This document shows, one piece after another, positions 1 to 6,856 of a stretch of DNA of 6,856 nucleotides (its first letter is position 1; every line of letters starts with the position of its first letter). A model generated the notes under the pieces. That model was given only the letters and a program-made list of their open reading frames with translations. It had not been told where the DNA came from and ran no database searches. The translations under genes and the position numbers were made by a program. Source of the stretch: Deltaproteobacteria bacterium. Its GTDB lineage: Bacteria; Desulfobacterota; DSM-4660; Desulfatiglandales; Desulfatiglandaceae. Where the stretch lies: positions 1,683 to 8,538 of the forward strand of contig DUZB01000196.1 in NCBI GenBank assembly GCA_013349725.1, read 5' to 3'.

Positions 1-97
1 CAGTTCTATCCCGAAAGATCTTGCATTCGACCATGGAAAGATAATCCGGGACTATTACCGGAGGGTTGACCGTTTATCAAGGCTGGTTTCTATTTGA
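1..97 (+). CDS. C-terminal end of an unidentified upstream gene (partial)
   Basis: Reading from base 2, the frame is open for 31 codons and ends with TGA at 95-97. The visible tail (ending RVDRLSRLVSI) is charged and helix-like, with many Arg, Lys and Asp residues, as expected of a cytosolic protein end. It is too short to name a family. The main support is the junction: the TGA shares its last base with the ATG of the next gene (TGATG), a typical arrangement for translationally coupled genes in one operon. Another frame is also open up to base 69, so the assignment rests on the overlap and residue composition only. The rest of the gene lies outside the window. Confidence 0.5.
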   Translation, partial: SSIPKDLAFDHGKIIRDYYRRVDRLSRLVSI

Positions 98-3000
98 TGT
101 TTTACAAGAAATTAAAGGGTCTGCTTCTTCCTGCCTTTCTGCTGTTTCTGCTGTTTGCAGCAACCATCCTGCTCCTCAATACGCTGATACAGAAAAAATC
201 CGTTCAGGCCTACCTGTTAAAAGAGATTTCAAAAATTGCCGGGTATGAGCTTCGTTCCGGCAGAATAGAACTATCCCTGTGGCGAGGGTTCGGACTCAGT
301 GCCTACAACCTCTCGTTGGTTTCGCCTGAAGGATCGGAAAAAATGACTGTTTCCAGGGTCAACCTGAAGCTGAATACGGAAGAATTGCTGAAGGGGCGAT
401 TCATTCCCAGTGAAATTCAGTTGGTCGCTCCTGAAATACAATGGTCCAGTATTGCTGATCCGGATATAGGGGGATTTAGCATGGTGCATGGCGCATGGCG
501 CTCTGCGCTCTGCGCTCTGCGCTCTGTGGAAAATGCCCATGTGTGCGTGAGGGGCGTTCCTATTGATCTGGAGAACCTTTCTGCCGGAATAACCCTTCGC
601 GACAAGGCCTTTGATGCCCCCAGCGCAAGCCTGAAGGGAACCGCTGTCTACAACGGAATTGAGATTCCCTTTACCGCCGAAATCGGCCTGGAGTTGAAGG
701 CCGGCAAGGAGACGTCCGTAAGGATTGATCTTACATCGGGGGATGTGCCTCTCTCCTCTTTCAGTTGGCCCGGGACTGTCCCCGTGCAAGGGGGCAGTGG
801 AAAAATAGAGATTACCGCGCAGGGCAATCCTTTCAGATCCATAACAGCAGAAGGACGGATTCTTTTAAAGAATCCGGACTTCATGATTGTGGACGGTAAA
901 GATAAGAAAAGATTTGTTTTTAATGAATTGCGCCTTCCTTTCTCCGCTTCTTACAGCGACGAAAACATACTCGTCCCTTCTTTCCAACTGGAGGGAAAAG
1001 GTTTCCTCCTGAAAGGAAATGCGGCTCTGAATATTGAAAACCGGACCAATCCTCGTCTGGATCTTAAGGTGAACAGTCCCGAAATGGCTCTGGAAACTTT
1101 CCGGAAACTTTTCCCCTCATCTCTCCTTCCCCAATGGGTGGAGAACACGCTTTTCCCCCTTTTCTCCGGCGGAACGGTTCAGGTTGATCTTTTTTCAATA
1201 AATGGAACGATGAAACAGATTGCCAATCTGGACCATTTGTCCAATGCCGGGGCACTCCTTCTCCGTCTGGATTGTAAAAAGCTGACCGCCTTCAAAGAAA
1301 GCGAGGGCCTCCCTGTTGAGGATGTGTTCGGGAAATTGGAGATTAAAAAGGGTTCCGTCACCGTCACCGGCGTAACGGCTCATTTCGGGAATTCAAGGAT
1401 CTCTGAAGGAACTCTGCGTGTGGACAGTCTCTACAAAGATGATCCGAAGTTTCTGATTACAACGGCAGGGTCCTTTGATATTGCAGATCTTCTGGAGCAG
1501 AAAAGGCTGCCTCTTCTACCGGATGATGTACGCCGAAACCTGCAGGATTTTGAAAGCGGATCCGGGAAGCTGGACACGAAGATAACCTTAGCTTATGAGG
1601 ATGACTGGAATCTTCCGGAAATCAGAGCCGGACGGTTCACTTTTTCCGATTGCCGGGTAAAACACAAGAAAATTTTGTTTCCCGCTACGGTGAATAGTGG
1701 CGTTCTTACTGTTGAGTCAAATGGTCGGAAAAAGTTTTCAGCGTCCGGATGGTGGGGAAGGTCAAGCATGGAGGCATCCGGAACCATCGGAAAAAAATGG
1801 GACACCATCCAGGCCCGTATTCAATCTGAGACAGAAATGAACGATTGGTTAGGACGATTTTTTCCTGAAACTTCCCCCGTGATGAAGTTTAAAACGCGCG
1901 TCCCATGCGAGATCTCTTTGAAAAAGGGGAAAAAAGAATGGACCTTCGATGGAAGAATTGACCTGAAGAAGGTTTCCCTCGAAACAGACGCGCTGACGGT
2001 TGCTCCTTTCAGGGTTCAGGGCAAGACGGTTTTCCATGCGCTTCTGAAACCTGGTAAAGAATTTCGAATCTCTGATCTGAAATGCGATATGGGGGGTTCG
2101 AGCATCCGGCTTAAAGGACTCATTGATCTGAAGAATGATGACTCCATTCAATTCGAGGCCTTCAGTAACCGGGTTGTTCTGGAGGATCTGGGCATTCGTT
2201 TTAAGAAAAGGAATCTGTTAGCCACTGGAAATCTTGGTTTTGATGTTTCGGTAAAGGTATCCCCCTCGAAACCGATGGAAACCACAGTACAGGGCGCCAT
2301 GACGGGTAACGGTCTTTCTTTCGAAACCGGCGCCTTTCCCCTGCCGGTCAGCAACTGCAGCCTGAATGTTGCCTTCTTTGGAAAAAAAATCCGCATTGAC
2401 ACGCTTCATCTGAATATGGGCAAAACGGATTTTCAGGTAAAAGGAACCCTCCGGGGGTGGAATGGCCTGGCCGGGAACCTGGCCGTCCATACAGATTATC
2501 TTTACCTTTCCAATCTTATGCCGGGCGGCCTGCCGGGCCTTGTAAATCTGATGTCTTCTCAAACGGGAAGAACCGGCCCGGTTGCGGAAACGGAAAATGC
2601 GCAGGACGATCGTGTTTCCGAACCCGTTTTGATCATTTCATCGAAAGCGCCGGATATGCCTGTTTTCCAAGAAGAACCTCGGAAGTCAGCCTCTATTCGC
2701 AATCCAAACCAAACGGCACTGGATCCCGGCATAACAGTCGACGAAGACATCAGACAAGGAAAAAAGAATACCGGCGAATTTGTAAAGAAATCGGATGTCC
2801 AATTAAATGTCAGCGCGTTAAAGGGTGAGCTGGAACAATTTAAGTGTGGTCCTATCAAAATAGAGTGTGCTCTGCGGGCGGGCGATGTCTACGTCAGCCG
2901 GTCGAGATTCGACTGGCAAAATGGAAGCCTTCGCTTACGCGGGCACATGAAAAAGAACGCGAAGCCCGAAACGATGTTTTCAGGTTACCTCGAAATGAAC

Positions 3001-3708
3001 CGGCAGCCATTGCGGGAACTTCCCGAATCCCTCCGTTTCATACAATCCAATATGGAGGGGGATATGACCATGGAGGCGTTGTTTTTTGTGGAAGGAAACA
3101 ACGGAAAAGAGCTGGTCTCAAATCTTACGGGGAGTGTCAATTTCGATCTGGAGCACGGCGTATTGAAAAAATCCCATGTTTTTATTAAAATAATGGACTT
3201 TCTGAGCCTGCAGAGGGTTTTTTATGAGCGACCATCCGATCTTACCCATGAGGGTCTCTATTTTGAAAGTATCGGCGGCAATATTGAATTAGAGAAAGGG
3301 ATTGCCCGGACGGAAGGGTTAACCATGCAAAGTCCCGTGTTCAATGCTATCGTGAGTGGAGAAGCCGATTTGAATACGCGCGTGTTGAATGCGGAACTGG
3401 GCATTCTGCCCCTGGTGACCATAGATACCATGATCAGCAGCATACCGATTGTAGGATACCTCTTGACCGGAGATGAAAAGGCACTGTATGCTGATTACTT
3501 TGAGGTGCAGGGCTCCCTATCCAACCCTGAAGTGAATTACATAGCCCTCAAGAGCATCAGCAACGGGACCTTTGGTCTATTGAAGCGCATATTTCTTTCT
3601 CCCCAGCGCCTGTTTAAAAGCATCACGGATGCGGCCGACGAATTTGAGGAAAAAGGGGTCCCCCTTCCGAACCACGGCTTTAGACCGGAAGACGATATGG
3701 GCGCATGA
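97..3708 (+). CDS. Large AsmA/YhdP-like envelope protein, membrane anchored
   Basis: This 1203-residue protein has the layout of the AsmA-like superfamily (AsmA, YhdP, TamB, YdbH), whose large members span the periplasm as beta-rich grooves and help move phospholipids between the inner and outer membranes. Lysines at residues 4-7 precede one hydrophobic segment at about 9-31, the likely inner-membrane anchor. Residues about 33-115 form the AsmA-type start (GRIELSLWRGF, then VNLKLNTEELLKGRF). A long series of amphipathic strands follows, with repeated G-x-hydrophobic-x-hydrophobic patterns. A polar, probably disordered stretch lies at about 819-897. The C-terminal AsmA/YhdP-type domain runs from about 1009 to 1170 (IMDFLSLQRVF, then IPIVGYLLTGDEKALYADYF and VQGSLSNPEV). 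I prefer ATG at 97 over TTG at 94 because it overlaps the upstream stop; the local Shine-Dalgarno is weak, so coupling is likely. Residues about 127-144 are encoded by a heptamer repeat and look foreign to the fold. The superfamily call is firm; which member it matches and its cargo are inferred. Confidence 0.85.
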   Translation: MFYKKLKGLLLPAFLLFLLFAATILLLNTLIQKKSVQAYLLKEISKIAGYELRSGRIELSLWRGFGLSAYNLSLVSPEGSEKMTVSRVNLKLNTEELLKGRFIPSEIQLVAPEIQWSSIADPDIGGFSMVHGAWRSALCALRSVENAHVCVRGVPIDLENLSAGITLRDKAFDAPSASLKGTAVYNGIEIPFTAEIGLELKAGKETSVRIDLTSGDVPLSSFSWPGTVPVQGGSGKIEITAQGNPFRSITAEGRILLKNPDFMIVDGKDKKRFVFNELRLPFSASYSDENILVPSFQLEGKGFLLKGNAALNIENRTNPRLDLKVNSPEMALETFRKLFPSSLLPQWVENTLFPLFSGGTVQVDLFSINGTMKQIANLDHLSNAGALLLRLDCKKLTAFKESEGLPVEDVFGKLEIKKGSVTVTGVTAHFGNSRISEGTLRVDSLYKDDPKFLITTAGSFDIADLLEQKRLPLLPDDVRRNLQDFESGSGKLDTKITLAYEDDWNLPEIRAGRFTFSDCRVKHKKILFPATVNSGVLTVESNGRKKFSASGWWGRSSMEASGTIGKKWDTIQARIQSETEMNDWLGRFFPETSPVMKFKTRVPCEISLKKGKKEWTFDGRIDLKKVSLETDALTVAPFRVQGKTVFHALLKPGKEFRISDLKCDMGGSSIRLKGLIDLKNDDSIQFEAFSNRVVLEDLGIRFKKRNLLATGNLGFDVSVKVSPSKPMETTVQGAMTGNGLSFETGAFPLPVSNCSLNVAFFGKKIRIDTLHLNMGKTDFQVKGTLRGWNGLAGNLAVHTDYLYLSNLMPGGLPGLVNLMSSQTGRTGPVAETENAQDDRVSEPVLIISSKAPDMPVFQEEPRKSASIRNPNQTALDPGITVDEDIRQGKKNTGEFVKKSDVQLNVSALKGELEQFKCGPIKIECALRAGDVYVSRSRFDWQNGSLRLRGHMKKNAKPETMFSGYLEMNRQPLRELPESLRFIQSNMEGDMTMEALFFVEGNNGKELVSNLTGSVNFDLEHGVLKKSHVFIKIMDFLSLQRVFYERPSDLTHEGLYFESIGGNIELEKGIARTEGLTMQSPVFNAIVSGEADLNTRVLNAELGILPLVTIDTMISSIPIVGYLLTGDEKALYADYFEVQGSLSNPEVNYIALKSISNGTFGLLKRIFLSPQRLFKSITDAADEFEEKGVPLPNHGFRPEDDMGA
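477..525 (+). repeat. In-frame tandem heptanucleotide tract, four perfect GCGCTCT units
   Basis: Read in register, the units are TAGCATG (477-483), GTGCATG (484-490), GCGCATG (491-497), then GCGCTCT four times (498-525). The tract lies in the AsmA-like coding sequence and is translated as MVHGAWRSALCALRS, which includes a Cys and has little of the strand pattern around it. Since seven is not a multiple of three, gain or loss of one unit shifts the frame. Losing one unit puts TGA at 548-550 in frame; gaining one puts TGA at 564-566 in frame. Confidence 0.9.
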
Positions 3709-3711
3709 GAA

Positions 3712-3734
3712 GGATTTTGGATTTTGGGAATTTG
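3712..3734 (+). repeat. Short GGATTTT repeat in the intergenic gap
   Basis: Two perfect GGATTTT units (3712-3718 and 3719-3725) are followed by a degenerate unit, GGGAATTTG (3726-3734). They begin four bases after the stop of the AsmA-like gene and fill nearly half of the 54-base gap. There is no hairpin with a T-run here, so I see no terminator, and the two flanking genes could be cotranscribed. This is a different heptamer from the one at 477-525. Confidence 0.65.
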
Positions 3735-3749
3735 ATTAGAATACTGACT

Positions 3750-3754
3750 GAGGA
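3750..3754 (+). promoter_or_regulatory. Ribosome binding site of the AccA-AccD fusion gene
   Basis: GAGGA lies 8 bases upstream of the ATG at 3763, a good Shine-Dalgarno match with normal spacing. It fixes the start of the fusion protein. Confidence 0.8.
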
Positions 3755-3762
3755 ATATTTTT

Positions 3763-5628
3763 ATGGCCAAGGAAAAAAATCTGGTTGAAATTTTCAAGAA
3801 AAGAACAAGACATCCATTCAGGCCAAGGGCATCTCATATCATAGGCAAGCTCTTCCCTGATTTTGAAAAGATGGAACCCACCGGCGATTCACTGATTGTG
3901 GGATCCTGCAATTTTGAAAACAACCTTCTTTTTGTAGTCGCACAGCAGAAACCCAGGCCAGAAGACCTGCAAAGCATTCAAGATCTGAGCAAACTCAATT
4001 ACGGCATGCTTACCTCTGATGATCATTCCGTTATCCTTGGAGTTCTCAAAGAGGCAAGAAAGGCGGACCCCGATAAGACCTTTCTATTTACCATCATTGA
4101 TACCTACGGCGCCGATATCTCCATGTATTCGGCCCAGCGTTTTCAAGCGTTTTTTATCGCTCACCTCATCAGTGAGTTCCTGATGCTCCCGCTCAGAACC
4201 ATCTCACTCATTCTGGGAGAGGGTGGAAGCGGGGGAGCCCTGGCCATTCAGGTAACGGATATCAGGGGACAGATGGAAGACGCACTCTACGCAACCGCTC
4301 CTCCTGAAAGCATGGCTTCCATTGTATTTCGTGATCCGGAGAGGATAGAAGATGCTTTGACCATCCTGAAACCCTCTGCCAAAGATTTGAAAAGCCTTGA
4401 TGTAATTGACCGGATCATCCCGGCGCCCGAAAACGTAACCAACTGTGAAGAAATGTCGGAAAATATCAGGCAATTCCTTACGAAAGCGATGAAGGATCTC
4501 TCCCGATCAAAAATCAGCAAACTGATCAAGAAAAGAGAGATCCGGGCAAAGCAATACGGTCTTTCAAAAGGAACGGGCAAATTTTATGACATTAAACGAT
4601 ATATTGAAAAACCCATAAAAATGGCCTTTCGAAAGCCTCCCCCGGACATGAAAATTTTGAATTATACCAGTCTAACGGAGGTGAGCGATGACTACGGAAA
4701 CATCCAGCAGATCGAAGACAACAGGGAATTGATTCAGTGCGGCGCCGGAGCGGACGGAAACAGACGCAACAGGGGGTGCGGCAAACTGATTCCCTTGAAA
4801 GAGTTGCTGGACAATTTCAATGTGTGTCCCGAGTGCGGGTATTCCTACATCTTAGGGGCAAGCGGCTGGATCGACTGCCTTGCGGATACCGGCAGCTTCC
4901 ATGAATTGTACCGAAACCTGACCGTAGATCAGCTCCTGGAAGAGGAGGCCATCACCAGTTACTACAAGGACTTTCTTGCAAAGCAGGAAGGTCGCTCACA
5001 TTTCAAGGAATCGCTTGTGGTGGGAAGCGCACGGATATTCGAGCATAAAGTAGTCATGGCATTAAGCACTTTCTACTATTGCGGGGGATCCATGGGCGTT
5101 GTTTTCGGTGAAAAATTCAGGAGGGGCGTGGATTACGCCATTCAGGAAAACATTCCCTTCATAAGCCTATGCTGTTCGGGTGGGGCAAGACTGTATGAGG
5201 GTATTTCGGCACTCATGCAGATGGTGAAAACCATAGAATCGGTTAACCGTCTAAAGCGAAGCGGTCTTCCCTACATTTCGATTCTGGCCGATCCCGCTAC
5301 CGGCGGGGCGATTGCCAGTTATGCCGCCCTGGGGGACGTCGTCATTTCCGAACCCGGCGCCCTCGTGATTTTCGCCGGCCCCCGGGTGATGAAAGCCAGG
5401 GGCTTTGAAGTGGATGAAAAGCTGGTCAGGTCCCAATATCTGTACGAAATGTCCGGACAGATTTATGACAATCTGGCCTACTATCACAATATTCGAGGCA
5501 TTCAGGAAATCTGTGGGAGAAAGGCCATGAAACGATGTTTAGCCAAATACCTGGATTTCTACGGGCGTATGAATTTCAGGTATAGGAGAACTCCGGAAAA
5601 GAAAGAAAAAAAGGCCTTTCTCTTTTAA
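3763..5628 (+). CDS. accAD: Fused acetyl-CoA carboxylase carboxyltransferase (AccA-like then AccD-like)
   Basis: This 621-residue protein joins both halves of the carboxyltransferase that moves the carboxyl group from carboxybiotin to acetyl-CoA, giving malonyl-CoA for fatty acid synthesis in the cytoplasm. The alpha-like half (about 20-245) has the crotonase-type core with LGEGGSGGALAI at 151-162, a glycine motif linked to the oxyanion hole, and LDVIDRIIPAPE at 212-223. The beta-like half starts with a zinc ribbon (C326, C339, C355, C358), then GGSMGVVFG at 441-449, SGGARLYEG at 472-480, DPATGGAIASYAALGD at 510-525 and FAGPR at 537-541. A charged linker lies at about 246-320. The alpha-first order is the reverse of single-chain beta-then-alpha carboxyltransferases. 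The long N-terminal helical region of stand-alone AccA seems shortened, and the usual IDTPGAYPG is IDTYGADIS here (112-120). The C-terminal tail is Lys-rich because it overlaps a terminator. Biotin carboxylase and BCCP must be encoded elsewhere. Acetyl-CoA is the likely substrate, but a related acyl-CoA is possible given the divergence. Confidence 0.9.
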   Translation: MAKEKNLVEIFKKRTRHPFRPRASHIIGKLFPDFEKMEPTGDSLIVGSCNFENNLLFVVAQQKPRPEDLQSIQDLSKLNYGMLTSDDHSVILGVLKEARKADPDKTFLFTIIDTYGADISMYSAQRFQAFFIAHLISEFLMLPLRTISLILGEGGSGGALAIQVTDIRGQMEDALYATAPPESMASIVFRDPERIEDALTILKPSAKDLKSLDVIDRIIPAPENVTNCEEMSENIRQFLTKAMKDLSRSKISKLIKKREIRAKQYGLSKGTGKFYDIKRYIEKPIKMAFRKPPPDMKILNYTSLTEVSDDYGNIQQIEDNRELIQCGAGADGNRRNRGCGKLIPLKELLDNFNVCPECGYSYILGASGWIDCLADTGSFHELYRNLTVDQLLEEEAITSYYKDFLAKQEGRSHFKESLVVGSARIFEHKVVMALSTFYYCGGSMGVVFGEKFRRGVDYAIQENIPFISLCCSGGARLYEGISALMQMVKTIESVNRLKRSGLPYISILADPATGGAIASYAALGDVVISEPGALVIFAGPRVMKARGFEVDEKLVRSQYLYEMSGQIYDNLAYYHNIRGIQEICGRKAMKRCLAKYLDFYGRMNFRYRRTPEKKEKKAFLF

Positions 5629-5643
5629 GTTGGAGAGGCCTTT
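5602..5643 (-). terminator. Rho-independent terminator for the minus strand mdh operon
   Basis: On the minus strand, AAAGGCCT (5643-5636) plus CTC (5635-5633) pair with GAG (5622-5620) plus AGGCCTTT (5617-5610), leaving a 10-base loop (5632-5623) and a 2-base bulge (5619-5618). Downstream, TTTTCTTT (5609-5602) extends the final TTT of the stem, making a T-rich tail. The stem includes the stop codon of the small minus strand gene. The hairpin and tail also overlap the last codons of the + strand fusion gene. On the + strand the hairpin is followed only by TTTAAG, so termination in that direction should be weak. Confidence 0.85.
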
Positions 5644-5920
5644 AAGTGGTTGACCTACCAGCCATCTTTTCCAGGAAGTCTCTCAAGGCAGGCTTCATGT
5701 AGACCTGGCCCAGATCCATACGATTCAGGGCCAGGGCCAGGATTTTGATTTTTTCCTGAGAGGCAGCTTTTCGGTTGACAATAATGGCCGGCTTCCCTCT
5801 GATCCTGCACAATCCCCCAGACGAAAAGGCTGCCTCCCCGTCCATGGACTCATAGCGAACCTCTATTCCAAGGCCGCATGCGAGTTCTTCAAGAAGAACC
5901 AGAAGGGCTGCTTCGTCCAA
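5642..5920 (-). CDS. Small protein of unknown function encoded after mdh
   Basis: This is a 92-residue soluble protein with no signal peptide or membrane segment. The likely layout is an N-terminal helix (about 2-18), a strand pair around GGLCRIRGKPAIIVNRK (35-51), then helices (about 54-67 and 76-88). Cys15 and Cys38 are not arranged as a metal site. I do not recognise the family with certainty; it resembles short uncharacterised proteins of delta-proteobacteria. The start is TTG at 5920: the in-frame TAA at 5932-5930 rules out any start further upstream, and AAGGA at 5931-5927 lies 6 bases before it. It begins 12 bases after the mdh stop and ends in the shared terminator, so it is cotranscribed with mdh. 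Codon use and the clear ribosome site support a real gene. No function is claimed. Confidence 0.8.
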   Translation of the reverse strand: MDEAALLVLLEELACGLGIEVRYESMDGEAAFSSGGLCRIRGKPAIIVNRKAASQEKIKILALALNRMDLGQVYMKPALRDFLEKMAGRSTT

Positions 5921-5926
5921 ATCACA

Positions 5927-5931
5927 TCCTT
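5927..5931 (-). promoter_or_regulatory. Ribosome binding site deciding a TTG start
   Basis: AAGGA on the minus strand, just after the mdh stop (TAA, 5935-5933), lies 6 bases before the TTG at 5920. No ATG or GTG is available in that frame between the upstream in-frame stop and this TTG. Confidence 0.7.
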
Positions 5932-5932
5932 A

Positions 5933-6856
<924 letters not shown>

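Noticed and set aside
94..96. TTG as the start of the AsmA-like gene
   Set aside because: The adjacent ATG at 97-99 overlaps the upstream TGA in the usual TGATG arrangement and is the stronger start codon.
271..789. A 172-codon open frame on the minus strand, and several shorter minus strand frames between 951 and 3797
   Set aside because: All lie antisense to the well-supported AsmA-like gene (the last also runs just into the start of the fusion gene). Their translations are rich in Arg, Ser, Pro and Phe with no family motif, and none has a convincing ribosome site.
2457..3188. Two overlapping + strand frames (123 and 114 codons) inside the AsmA-like gene
   Set aside because: They are out-of-frame readings of the same strand. 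Composition is non-protein-like, and the main frame carries the recognisable C-terminal domain across this region.
3717..3742. Possible promoter before the fusion gene: TTGGAT (3717-3722) and TAGAAT (3737-3742)
   Set aside because: The spacing is only 14 bases and the first element is part of the GGATTTT repeat. The match is too weak to list as a feature.
4204..4580. Minus strand open frames opposite the AccA-like half
   Set aside because: Antisense shadows of conserved coding sequence without start signals or family features.
5610..5619. Perfect palindrome AAAGGCCTTT as a possible protein binding site
   Set aside because: It is explained as one arm of the terminator stem, with its partner at 5636-5643.

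Overview
The window looks like ordinary chromosomal DNA of an anaerobic delta-proteobacterium in the broad sense (Desulfobacterota / Syntrophobacterales type). That placement is an inference. It rests on moderate G+C (near 50% by eye), a fused acetyl-CoA carboxylase carboxyltransferase, a lactate-dehydrogenase-like NAD malate dehydrogenase, and two short heptanucleotide repeat tracts of a kind I associate with such genomes. I see no mobile element, tRNA, rRNA or CRISPR array.

Layout, left to right. (1) Bases 1-97 hold the last 31 codons of an unidentified + strand gene, whose stop overlaps the next start (TGATG). (2) Bases 97-3708 encode a very large, membrane-anchored AsmA/YhdP-like protein, likely involved in envelope lipid traffic. 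Near its 5' end, in frame, is a tandem heptamer tract with four perfect GCGCTCT units. (3) After a 54-base gap carrying two GGATTTT units and a good Shine-Dalgarno site, bases 3763-5628 encode a single-chain carboxyltransferase with an AccA-like half followed by an AccD-like half. (4) A convergent junction follows. A strong rho-independent terminator for the minus strand lies partly inside the last codons of the carboxyltransferase gene. (5) On the minus strand, mdh (cut by the window's right edge) is followed 12 bases later by a 92-residue protein of unknown function that starts at TTG; the two form an operon ending at the terminator.

The + strand genes fit an envelope-lipid theme: the carboxyltransferase half of the enzyme that commits carbon to fatty acids sits next to a putative lipid-transport bridge. 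The biotin carboxylase and biotin carrier subunits are not in the window. The minus strand operon belongs to central carbon metabolism. I found no clearly new defence or mobile system. The points most worth checking are the potentially phase-variable heptamer tract inside the AsmA-like gene, and the unusual architecture and motifs of the AccA-AccD fusion: alpha-before-beta order, a changed IDTPGA-type motif and an expanded zinc ribbon.
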